In this document: positions 1 through 5,668 of the stretch, one piece after another
Position numbering within the stretch: the stretch's first letter is position 1
Layout of the letters: the number at the start of each line of letters is the position of its first letter
DNA from: Thermoflexales bacterium
GTDB lineage: Bacteria; Chloroflexota; Anaerolineae; Fen-1058
Direction of reading: 5' to 3'
Length of the DNA: 6,100 nt
NCBI GenBank assembly: GCA_017882055.1
Contig: JADGQE010000257.1
Coordinates: forward strand, 1 to 6,100
Notes under the pieces: model-generated
The model's input: the letters and a program-made list of their open reading frames with translations, nothing else
Databases searched by the model: none
What the model was told of the DNA's origin: nothing
Made by a program: the position numbers and the translations under genes

Positions 1-740
1 GACAGGATGCTGACCGCGATTTCTTCAGGAGTCTCGGCGTTGAGTTCCAGGCCGATGGGGGCATGCACGCGCGCCAATTTTTCTTCGGGCACGCCTTTGC
101 CGCGCAGTTCTTTCAGCGCCGCGGTCCAGCGTCGCCTGGAGCCGATCACGCCGATGTAAGCCGCGTCGGTTTCCAGCAGCAGCGGCAGCATCTCAACATC
201 AATATTGTAGCCGCGCGTCAGGGCTAGAATGTAAGTTTGCGAATTGATATTCGCTTGGGGTAGTTGTTCAAGCACCGGCCCGGGCAAAAACACATCGGCT
301 TCGGGAATCCAGTCGGGCGAAGCCAGATCGACTCGATCGTCGGCCACGATCACGCGAAAGCCCAGCCACTTAGCCAGATGCGCGGCCGCTCGACCGACAT
401 GCCCGGCGCCAATGATCAAAACTGAAGGCGGTGGATTGATCGGTTCGATGAAGATTTCCACGGTTCCTCCGCACACACCTGGATCGCCCTGCTTTGGATC
501 GACCAGGTTGTATTCGATAATGCGCGTCTGCCCCGATCGCGCGATCTCCTTGGCGGCCTCGATGACGCGATTCTCCATCTCGCCGCCGCCGATCGTGCCG
601 GCAAACTTCCCGTTGGCATAAACCAGCATCTTGGAGGTTGAGTGGCGCGGCACCGATCCGCTTGAGCGGATCACCGTGCAGAGCGCGCAGGATATGCCGC
701 TGGTCTGGGCTTCTGCGATAGCCGAGTAAATGTTCATCAT
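1..740 (-). CDS. xdhC: XdhC/CoxI-family molybdenum cofactor maturation protein (C-terminus outside window)
   Basis: Proteins of this family bind molybdopterin cofactor in the cytoplasm, assist its sulfuration and hand it to xanthine-dehydrogenase-type enzymes. My translation from the ATG at 738-740 stays open for 246 codons to the window edge. The N-terminal XdhC/CoxI domain (about residues 5-100) carries GTIGGGEME (48-56) and GVCGGTVEIFIEP (88-100). A Rossmann-like C-terminal domain begins with VLIIGAGHVGR (107-117), followed by GVIGSRRR (197-204) and HAPIGLELNAETPEEIAVSI (226-245), all typical of the family. AGGAAG 10 bases upstream supports this start, although the next codon is also ATG. 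The gene starts 14 bases after the HepT stop and is probably cotranscribed with it. It probably serves the molybdenum hydroxylase at 1424-4444, although a toxin-antitoxin pair lies between them. The family assignment is firm; the exact client enzyme is inferred from position. Confidence 0.93.
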   Translation of the reverse strand, partial: MMNIYSAIAEAQTSGISCALCTVIRSSGSVPRHSTSKMLVYANGKFAGTIGGGEMENRVIEAAKEIARSGQTRIIEYNLVDPKQGDPGVCGGTVEIFIEPINPPPSVLIIGAGHVGRAAAHLAKWLGFRVIVADDRVDLASPDWIPEADVFLPGPVLEQLPQANINSQTYILALTRGYNIDVEMLPLLLETDAAYIGVIGSRRRWTAALKELRGKGVPEEKLARVHAPIGLELNAETPEEIAVSIL

Positions 741-750
741 GGCTGTTTTT

Positions 751-756
751 CTTCCT
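751..756 (-). promoter_or_regulatory. Shine-Dalgarno site of xdhC
   Basis: AGGAAG on the minus strand lies 10 bases before the xdhC ATG and overlaps the first base of the hepT stop codon (TAG, 757-755). Ribosomes finishing hepT would pass over this site, so the two genes may be translationally linked. Confidence 0.6.
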
Positions 757-1087
757 AGATTAGCTTTTCCAGCGCCGTGACAAGCGGCGGCAAGTCGGCT
801 GTGATGATTCGCCAGACAATATCGAGATCAATCGCGCCATAACCATGAACGAGACGATTGCGCAGCCCGATGATCTCCGGCCATGGAATACCCGCATGTT
901 TACTTTGGAGTTCCTGCGGTATTCGATTCGCTGCTTCGCCGATGATTTCGAGCAGACGTGCCAGGGCGAGGCTGAGTAGACGATCCGAATTAAGGTCATC
1001 ACGCGAGCGACCTTGTGATAGCGCGATAGCCTCACGGGCATGATCCAGCATGTCGTGAAGGCGAATCACGATGTCGTGTTTAGACAT
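755..1087 (-). CDS. hepT: HepT-like RNase toxin (HEPN, DUF86 family)
   Basis: This 110-residue protein is a HEPN-domain toxin of the HepT/DUF86 family, thought to act as an endoribonuclease. It shows the family's RX4HXY motif as R76-NRLV-H81-G-Y83; the Arg and His are the catalytic pair. In studied MntA/HepT pairs the motif tyrosine is adenylylated by the antitoxin, so Y83 is the expected modification site. The rest looks all-helical, with a conserved-looking central segment around LLEIIGEAANRIP (45-57). The length is normal for the family and no key residue is missing. The ATG overlaps the end of mntA by 8 bases (ATGTCTAA), the tight coupling expected for a toxin translated after its antitoxin. 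Identification rests on the motif and on the adjacent nucleotidyltransferase. Confidence 0.9.
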   Translation of the reverse strand: MSKHDIVIRLHDMLDHAREAIALSQGRSRDDLNSDRLLSLALARLLEIIGEAANRIPQELQSKHAGIPWPEIIGLRNRLVHGYGAIDLDIVWRIITADLPPLVTALEKLI

Positions 1088-1376
1088 AGACTGGCAGTTG
1101 CTCTTTCTGGATGTCTTCGCGGAAATAAGGGCTTAGCCATTGCGGTGTGTTCAGATCAACGGGGTGGCCTAGAATCCCTGATAACTCGGCTTGCATGGCA
1201 AAGAAATCCAGCCCGGGTGTATGCCCTGGCTCAAATTCGACCAACACGTCGACGTCACTATCCGGCCGGAAGTCTTCTCGCACAACGGAGCCAAAGAGCG
1301 ACAGCCTGCGGATGTGGTGGCGGCGGCAGAAATCAGCGATCTGTTCGCGTGGAATTTTAATTTTTGCGTTTGCCAT
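1080..1376 (-). CDS. mntA: MntA-like minimal nucleotidyltransferase antitoxin
   Basis: This 98-residue protein is a minimal nucleotidyltransferase. Its active-site signature GSX10DXD is complete: G29-S30, then D41-V-D43, within LSLFGSVVREDFRPDSDVDVLVEF. D74 in HPVDL is a plausible third metal-binding acid. In the type VII HepT/MntA system the enzyme transfers AMP to the toxin tyrosine and so neutralises it. Residues 10-20 (REQIADFCRRH) form the helix usual before the catalytic strand. The gene is first in its pair, 47 bases after the stop of the molybdenum hydroxylase, and its end overlaps hepT by 8 bases. A modest ribosome site, AAGAGA (1389-1384), lies 7 bases before the ATG. A separate promoter is proposed in the preceding gap. 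Confidence 0.9.
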   Translation of the reverse strand: MANAKIKIPREQIADFCRRHHIRRLSLFGSVVREDFRPDSDVDVLVEFEPGHTPGLDFFAMQAELSGILGHPVDLNTPQWLSPYFREDIQKEQLPVYV

Positions 1377-1395
1377 GTCTTATTCTCTTGCCGCA

Positions 1396-1423
1396 ATTCT
1401 ACCTGATTGTCACCAACTTGCAA
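1396..1423 (-). promoter_or_regulatory. Possible sigma70-type promoter for mntA-hepT(-xdhC)
   Basis: On the minus strand, TTGCAA (1423-1418) and TAGAAT (1401-1396) are separated by 16 bases. The first matches 4 of 6 and the second 5 of 6 consensus positions. They fit entirely in the 47-base gap between the hydroxylase stop and the mntA ATG, leaving a very short leader. This would let the toxin-antitoxin pair, and xdhC behind it, be expressed independently of the hydroxylase. The prediction comes from sequence inspection only. Confidence 0.35.
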
Positions 1424-4400
1424 TTAAGTCGCTGTCTTCTGCATGGCTTGCCACACGCGCTCGGGCGTCGCCGGAATTTGATTGAGCCACGCACCGGTTG
1501 CATCGTGGATGGCATTGACCACGGCCGGTGCGACACCGTCCATCGGGATCTCGGCTACGGCCTTCACGCCGAACGGATGCGAAGGCTCGATCGTCTCAAC
1601 AAAGATCACTTCGAGTTCGGGCATTTCGTTGGCGCGGAAGATTTTGTAATCGTACAGATTATTCGCCAGCGAGCGGCCTTGCCCGTCGAATTTCATTTCT
1701 TCGCAGACGGCGTAGCCCAGGGCTTGAGTCATGCCGCCTTCGATCTGGCCCGCAGCTGTGACCGGGTTGACGATCACACCTGAATCCACGGCCATCACCA
1801 ATTTATCGACGGTGACCTGGCCGGTTTCGGTATCAACCGTCACCTCGGCGAATTGCGCGGCGAAGGGCGGCGGCGATTCGGTTGACATGTATGATCCGAC
1901 GGCCATGATCTGATGTTGATTGGCATGATGCAGCGAATGCAGCGCGATTTGGCTCAGCGTGACCGAGCGGCCATCGGGTGCCTGGGCTTGTTTATCCGCC
2001 AATCGAATTTGATCCGGTGTGACTGCCGTGGTCTCATTCTTCTCGTTAAAGATTTCAACGGCGACTTCTTTGATTTGCTCCGCTACTTTCTCAGCCGCTT
2101 TGACTACAGCGGCGCCTGAAATGTAGGTGGTTGATGAAGCATACGCGCCTTTATCGAACGGCGTGAAGTCGGTGTCGCTGGAATACATGAGGATGTCGTC
2201 GAGCGGTACGCCCAGCACCTCGGCGGCCATTTGGCCCAGCACCGTATCGGAGCCGGTGCCGAGATCGGTTGCACCAACGAGTACGTTGAACGATCCATCG
2301 TCATTCATCTTAATCGAGGCCGCGCCCATATCAAGATATGGAATCGCTGTGCCCTGCATCACGCACGCCACGCCGATGCCTTTACGCAGGTGCGGCTTGC
2401 CGGGCACGCTGTGCCAATCCGCATGGTTGAACTTGCGAACCCAATCGATGGCGGCTGAGCCTTGCGCGATGCATTCGGGCAGGGCGCAGGTCTTGATGAT
2501 CTCCGGGCGCGGCTCGCGGCCTTCACTCCAGGCGCGGCTAAACGGATGCTCATCGCCGGCGCGAACGATGTTCTTCAAACGGAACTCGATCGGATCGAAG
2601 CCCATTTCACGCGCGATGCGTTCCATGTGCACATCGACCGGCATGGCGCCTTGCGGCACGCCGTAACCGCGAAAGGCTCCGGCGGGCGGCGTGTTGGTAT
2701 AAACGACGTCAGCATAAAAGCGAATGTTAGGGATGGGTGGATTGCCTTCGATGGGTTGGCCGGTGTAGAGCGCCATCGCTTTGTGGCCGGTGTTGCCGGT
2801 GACGGTGAGTGCATGGCACCCATACGCGCCGGTATCGCTGAGTGCGACCATTTCATTCGCCGTGATCTTGCCGTCCCTGGTTACGCCAGTCTTCATGCGA
2901 ACGCGCATCGGATGGCGCGAACGGGCCGCATAAAATTCTTCGCCGCGCGTGTATTCGAAGCGCACCGGCCGCCCGGTCGCAATCGTGAGATGCGCGGCCA
3001 CGTCCTCGATCAGCACTTCCTGTTTGCCGCCGAAGCCGCCGCCGATGCGGGGCTTGATCACGCGGATGCGTTTGGCCGGCAGACCCAGTACCGGCGCGAG
3101 AATGCGTCGAACATGGAACGGCACCTGGGTGGATGTGCGAATGACCAGGCGATCATCTTCGTCCCAATAAGTAACGGTGATGTGCGTCTCGATCGAAACC
3201 TGCTGCACCTTGGGCACCACATATTCGCCTTCAAAGATCCGATCGGCCTGCTTGAAGCCTTCTTCGACGTTGCCAATGTCGATGCGGATTTTTGCGGCAA
3301 GATTCTTGCTCGGATCGGAATCGGCAAAGTTCACGTATTCCGGTTCATCGTGTATGCGGACAGCATCCGGTTTCATGGCCTCGCGCGGATCGAGGATCGC
3401 CGGTAGTTCTTCGTATTCCACATCGATCAGTTCCAGCGCACGCTCGGCGATCTCCTCCGTTTCGGCTGCGACGAAGGCCACCCGGTCGCCAACGAAACGC
3501 ACTTTGTAATCAAGCGAGAAAGCGTCGAGCGGACCGGGGATGGGATCGGATTGCCCGGCGGTCGAATAGACCACGCGCGGAATGTCTTGATATGTGAGCA
3601 CGGCGTGCACCCCTTTGAGCGCATGCGCCTGGCTGACGTTGATGTATTTGATGCGGGCATGCGCGACCGGCGAATACAGCACTTTGGCGACGAGCATGCC
3701 GCGCAGTTCGATGTCGTCGGTGAAGGCCGGTTTGCCTTGCACCAGCTTATACGCATCGACTTTGATTTCGGGCTTGCCGACGACTTTCCATTTGCGCGTA
3801 TCCGGCGCGACGACGAGCGTGGGCAGGGGAGTAGTCTTGATCGCGATGCTCCCTCCTCTGATTTCGGGGGAGGCTGCCGAAGGTGGGGGTTCAAGCACTG
3901 GCATCGGCTTGCTGCGGTCTCCGATCGGTGGCACTTCCTCGCCCCGCATAACGGCGGCGGCACGCAGCACAGCTTGTACGGGTTTGATGTAGCCCGTGCA
4001 GCGACACAGTACGCCGCTCAATACATCGCGGACTTCGGCTTCCGTCGGATTCAGGTTGCGATCGAGCAGCGACCTGGCAGCCAGGATCATCGCCGGTGTG
4101 CAGAAGCCGCATTGAATCGCACCCATTTCGACGAAAGCGCGCTGCAGCGGATGCAGCGGCACGTTGCCTGTCCAACCGTGCGTCGGACCGTCATCAGGCC
4201 GACTGGAAGTCGGCCCAACGCCTTCAATCGTCGTGATCGATTTGCCCTGAACTTGCGCGGCCAGCAGCGTACACGAGTTGACAGGCACATTGTCGATCAG
4301 CACCGTACACGCGCCGCACGAGCCGTCATCGCAGCCGTGCTTCACGCCGAAGTAACCGTTGCGTCGCAGCACGTCAAGCAGGCGATCTTTGGGCGCGACC

Positions 4401-4444
4401 TCAAACGTTTTGACTTCCGAGTTGACGGTGAGTTGGATGTTCAT
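1424..4444 (-). CDS. Xanthine dehydrogenase-family molybdenum hydroxylase, fused [2Fe-2S] and molybdopterin subunits
   Basis: A 1006-residue cytoplasmic-type oxidoreductase that should hydroxylate a heterocycle or oxidise an aldehyde with water as oxygen donor. A plant-type [2Fe-2S] domain (1-75; C38, C43, C46, C58) is followed by the second cluster domain (QCGFC with C112 and C115; CRC with C147 and C149). After a Pro-rich linker (about 170-220) come the a/b-hammerhead domain (about 225-350) and the molybdopterin domains (about 375-1006). Landmarks are GGGFGGK (468-474), PPAGAFRGYG (586-595), GATDLGTGSDT (724-734) and GVKAVAE, whose E965 aligns with the catalytic Glu of xanthine oxidase. There is no FAD domain and no signal peptide. 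The fusion resembles E. coli XdhD, whose FAD subunit is separate. The AYxCSFR loop of CO dehydrogenase is absent, so it is not CoxL proper. Substrate cannot be read from sequence. Residues 76-97 hold an unusual insertion. No strong ribosome site precedes the ATG, but the start is fixed by the typical N-terminus. Confidence 0.93.
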   Translation of the reverse strand: MNIQLTVNSEVKTFEVAPKDRLLDVLRRNGYFGVKHGCDDGSCGACTVLIDNVPVNSCTLLAAQVQGKSITTIEGVGPTSSRPDDGPTHGWTGNVPLHPLQRAFVEMGAIQCGFCTPAMILAARSLLDRNLNPTEAEVRDVLSGVLCRCTGYIKPVQAVLRAAAVMRGEEVPPIGDRSKPMPVLEPPPSAASPEIRGGSIAIKTTPLPTLVVAPDTRKWKVVGKPEIKVDAYKLVQGKPAFTDDIELRGMLVAKVLYSPVAHARIKYINVSQAHALKGVHAVLTYQDIPRVVYSTAGQSDPIPGPLDAFSLDYKVRFVGDRVAFVAAETEEIAERALELIDVEYEELPAILDPREAMKPDAVRIHDEPEYVNFADSDPSKNLAAKIRIDIGNVEEGFKQADRIFEGEYVVPKVQQVSIETHITVTYWDEDDRLVIRTSTQVPFHVRRILAPVLGLPAKRIRVIKPRIGGGFGGKQEVLIEDVAAHLTIATGRPVRFEYTRGEEFYAARSRHPMRVRMKTGVTRDGKITANEMVALSDTGAYGCHALTVTGNTGHKAMALYTGQPIEGNPPIPNIRFYADVVYTNTPPAGAFRGYGVPQGAMPVDVHMERIAREMGFDPIEFRLKNIVRAGDEHPFSRAWSEGREPRPEIIKTCALPECIAQGSAAIDWVRKFNHADWHSVPGKPHLRKGIGVACVMQGTAIPYLDMGAASIKMNDDGSFNVLVGATDLGTGSDTVLGQMAAEVLGVPLDDILMYSSDTDFTPFDKGAYASSTTYISGAAVVKAAEKVAEQIKEVAVEIFNEKNETTAVTPDQIRLADKQAQAPDGRSVTLSQIALHSLHHANQHQIMAVGSYMSTESPPPFAAQFAEVTVDTETGQVTVDKLVMAVDSGVIVNPVTAAGQIEGGMTQALGYAVCEEMKFDGQGRSLANNLYDYKIFRANEMPELEVIFVETIEPSHPFGVKAVAEIPMDGVAPAVVNAIHDATGAWLNQIPATPERVWQAMQKTAT
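4197..4215. repeat. Perfect palindrome inside the iron-sulfur domain coding sequence
   Basis: Arms GGCCGACT (4197-4204) and AGTCGGCC (4208-4215) form an 8-bp perfect stem with a 3-base loop. It encodes about residues 77-83 of the hydroxylase, inside a loop longer than usual for this family. On the minus strand it shares the 8-mer CCAGTCGG with the inverted repeat at 4468-4510, just upstream of the same gene. It may be a small palindromic element inserted in frame, but kinship of the two repeats is inferred from short shared words. Confidence 0.5.
4337..4444 (-). repeat. First 36 codons of the hydroxylase, duplicated at 5244-5351 (direct repeat copy A)
   Basis: These 108 bases align without gaps to 5244-5351 with 14 mismatches by hand count (94/108, 87 percent). 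Both copies begin at an ATG and end at the His codon H36, just before the Gly and first Cys of the [2Fe-2S] loop. Only 4 of 36 residues differ (V7I, V11S, A17S, L23V). Most base changes are therefore silent, which suggests two genes that diverged under protein-level selection rather than a recent copy. Confidence 0.9.
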
Positions 4445-4467
4445 GCGAGTTTCTACTTAATGATTAG

Positions 4468-4510
4468 GAAGTCCGACTGGCGATTTGTCGCAGCTAACCA
4501 GTCGGACTTC
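4468..4510. repeat. Perfect 13-bp inverted repeat between PIN toxin and hydroxylase
   Basis: Arms GAAGTCCGACTGG (4468-4480) and CCAGTCGGACTTC (4498-4510) are exact reverse complements around a 17-base spacer. It fills about half of the 91-base gap between the toxin stop and the hydroxylase ATG. Read on the minus strand the stem is followed by CTAATCATTAAG, not a U-run, so it is not a canonical terminator. It could be a REP-like element, a processing or attenuation hairpin in the mRNA, or a protein-binding site. A shared core with the palindrome at 4197-4215 favours a dispersed element. Confidence 0.85.
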
Positions 4511-4535
4511 GTCCTCGGGTGGGCAGCAAGATCAA

Positions 4536-4970
4536 TCAAGCTGCTGAATGGGCCATCAGTCGTGTGAAGCCCGCTTGTTCGAAGTGACGATCAGAGGTGA
4601 AAGCTCTAGTCAGAGCGTGCTCTTGCATCGCGACAAAGCTGATGCAATCGGTCAGCCCCCAGTCTTTGTCTGCTCGCTCCAGAAACAACTGCCAGCCGTG
4701 TTGCCACAGTGCTTCGTTGACGTGGAGGACTTGCGCTGCGCCAATATTTACCGATTGCTGGAGCGATTCAATCAATCGCTGTGCGATGGAACGCCAGGCT
4801 GCTTTGCTGAAAGAATTGGCGACTTCAGTCAGAACGGCATCCGTCGTCAGGATGAAAGCTCGCTCGCGAGCCAGTTCCTGGCTCACCGAAACGGCCATGG
4901 CGTGCAAAGCATCATCGCGGTTGCCCAGAGCCACGAACGCGGATGTATCCCAGAAGACACTATCAGACAT
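4536..4970 (-). CDS. PIN-domain toxin (VapC-like RNase)
   Basis: A 144-residue single-domain PIN protein, expected to be a metal-dependent endoribonuclease and the toxin of a type II pair. Visible acidic residues fit the family: D8 in FWDTSAFVAL, E49 in LTEVANSF, D108 in WGLTDCISFVAM and D127 in AFTSDRHFEQAGF. The C-terminal pattern LTDxxSFxxM...TSDRHF...GF is characteristic. Length is normal and no active-site residue is lost. Its ATG overlaps the antitoxin stop by 8 bases (ATGTCTGA), and the ribosome site, if any, is weak, suggesting coupled translation. It lies just before the 13-bp inverted repeat and the hydroxylase. The target RNA cannot be deduced. Toxin function is inferred from fold and gene arrangement. 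Confidence 0.88.
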   Translation of the reverse strand: MSDSVFWDTSAFVALGNRDDALHAMAVSVSQELARERAFILTTDAVLTEVANSFSKAAWRSIAQRLIESLQQSVNIGAAQVLHVNEALWQHGWQLFLERADKDWGLTDCISFVAMQEHALTRAFTSDRHFEQAGFTRLMAHSAA

Positions 4971-5181
4971 CGTGCTTGTCTTGTCCGTAGAGGTAGTGGT
5001 CGTGTTGGGCGGCCAGGTCGGTGATACCGGTTGATATGGCTTGCTCGTGAACCTGATAGAGCGGCGCGACCGGCTTCTCGGCGATCCGGTTCACATAGTC
5101 CCAGAGCTGTGCAAGTTGATCCGGACGCAGATGATCAATGACCTCATAGATTTGATCTTTGGTGGGCGTATTCGTGTTCAT
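4963..5181 (-). CDS. Putative antitoxin partner of the PIN toxin
   Basis: A 72-residue protein placed immediately before and overlapping a PIN-domain gene, as VapB-type antitoxins are. I cannot assign its family firmly. The N-terminal half (about 7-35) looks helical, with a pattern (VIDHLRPDQLAQLWDYVNRI) resembling the short DUF2281-like antitoxins that precede PIN genes. The C-terminal half (EQAISTGITDLAAQHDHYLYG) would be the segment that wraps the toxin. No clear AbrB or ribbon-helix-helix signature is seen, so DNA binding is unproven. The start is well supported by AGGAGAG 8 bases before the ATG and by a near-consensus promoter with a palindrome just upstream. The ATG also overlaps the stop of the chimeric 57-codon ORF (ATGA). 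Confidence 0.72.
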   Translation of the reverse strand: MNTNTPTKDQIYEVIDHLRPDQLAQLWDYVNRIAEKPVAPLYQVHEQAISTGITDLAAQHDHYLYGQDKHDV

Positions 5182-5189
5182 CGGTTGTA

Positions 5190-5196
5190 CTCTCCT
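5190..5196 (-). promoter_or_regulatory. Strong Shine-Dalgarno site of the antitoxin gene
   Basis: AGGAGAG on the minus strand, 8 bases before the antitoxin ATG (5181). It is much stronger than any site before the PIN toxin, which fits excess antitoxin synthesis. A transcript from the proposed promoter would start at or very close to this site. Confidence 0.7.
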
Positions 5197-5202
5197 GCTA
5201 TG

Positions 5203-5231
5203 ATCATATCGACAAAGCAGCGAGATGTCAA
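5203..5231 (-). promoter_or_regulatory. Near-consensus sigma70 promoter for the antitoxin-PIN pair, with overlapping palindrome
   Basis: On the minus strand, TTGACA (5231-5226) is a perfect -35 box and TATGAT (5208-5203) matches 5 of 6 of the -10 box, with exactly 17 bases between. The perfect 10-bp palindrome TATGATCATA (5199-5208) covers the -10 box and is a natural candidate operator for autoregulation by the antitoxin-toxin complex. The promoter starts 13 bases beyond the point where homology to the hydroxylase gene ends, so it belongs to the toxin-antitoxin side of the junction. Confidence 0.7.
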
Positions 5232-5377
5232 TTCTTTGTAGTTGTGCTTCACGCCGAAGTAGCCGTTGCGCCGCAGCACATCAACCAGGCGATCTTTCGG
5301 CGAAACTTCAAACGTTTTGGATTCGGAGTTGATAGTGAGTTGAATGTTCATCGTGAGAGTCCGTGGGTGGGATTGGG

Positions 5378-5668
5378 CTAACTCTGAGCTGCGAATACTT
5401 CTTTGCCGTATAGCCAGAGAAACTTGTCAAGTTCTTTGAAACTGAATTGAGTCAGATCGTAATGGTCTCTATATTTTTCGATGATTTCTTTATAGCGTGG
5501 ATAATTGCGCCATAACTCACCTTGTTTGAACTCGGCGAACTGGTCTTGTTGGCGGTAGGCTTGCAACAACCGATCTACATAGCTGTCGTAAATGGGGTAA
5601 ATATCGGGTCGATGCCAACCGCAATACTTCGTAGCGAATGAATAATTGTGTTTTACTTTACCCTTCAA
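5378..5668 (-). CDS. Conserved-looking hypothetical protein, probably lacking its N-terminus
   Basis: I do not recognise a named function. The 96 residues are rich in aromatic and charged amino acids, with segments such as SFATKYCGWHRPDIYPIYDS (10-29) and FSFKELDKFLWLYGKEVF (75-92) that look like a folded helical domain under selection. No membrane segment is seen. The only in-frame start is a TTG at 5668 without a ribosome site, and there is no ATG in the reading frame after it, so the native start is probably lost. The frame stays open upstream into sequence that reads better as a plus-strand gene, suggesting a break near 5668. The gene is visibly AT-richer than its neighbours, which hints at separate origin. 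It ends 26 bases before the hydroxylase remnant. It may be a dead C-terminal fragment. Confidence 0.5.
   Translation of the reverse strand: MKGKVKHNYSFATKYCGWHRPDIYPIYDSYVDRLLQAYRQQDQFAEFKQGELWRNYPRYKEIIEKYRDHYDLTQFSFKELDKFLWLYGKEVFAAQS

Larger units (their letters stand above)
5178..5351 (-). pseudogene. Remnant of a second hydroxylase gene: 36 N-terminal codons fused to 21 unrelated codons
   Basis: The ATG at 5351 opens a 57-residue ORF. Residues 1-36 match the start of the intact hydroxylase (32 of 36 identical; MNIQLTINSESKTFEVSPKD at the front), covering the first beta-grasp strands of the [2Fe-2S] domain. Homology ends after GVKH, before any cluster cysteine. The remaining 21 codons (NYKELTSRCFVDMIIAGEYNR) read through the toxin-antitoxin promoter and ribosome site and stop at a TGA that overlaps the antitoxin ATG. 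It cannot bind a cluster or act as an enzyme. It is most simply the stub left when a tandem paralogue was deleted or displaced by the toxin-antitoxin cassette. No good ribosome site precedes it, so expression is doubtful, though the ATGA overlap could couple translation to the antitoxin. Confidence 0.85.

Noticed and set aside
244..621. Plus-strand ORF of 125 codons
   Set aside because: It is antisense to the clear XdhC reading frame, which is uninterrupted from 740 to the window edge.
2462..3406. Plus-strand ORF of 314 codons
   Set aside because: It is antisense to the molybdopterin domain coding region and has no recognisable motifs or ribosome site.
1424..4444. Aerobic CO dehydrogenase large subunit (CoxL)
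   Set aside because: The AYxCSFR active-site loop of form I CoxL is absent; the equivalent segment is PPAGAFRGYG, and the iron-sulfur domain is fused at the N-terminus.
4468..4510. Rho-independent terminator between PIN toxin and hydroxylase
   Set aside because: The stem is strong but no T-rich run follows on either strand and the loop is 17 bases.
3551..4567. Plus-strand ORF of 338 codons
   Set aside because: It is antisense to the well-supported iron-sulfur and hammerhead part of the hydroxylase, matches no protein pattern, and arises from the GC-rich codon bias of the opposite strand.
4548..5024. Plus-strand ORFs opposite the PIN/antitoxin pair
   Set aside because: The minus strand carries complete PIN active-site residues and overlap architecture; the plus-strand readings look like low-complexity shadows.
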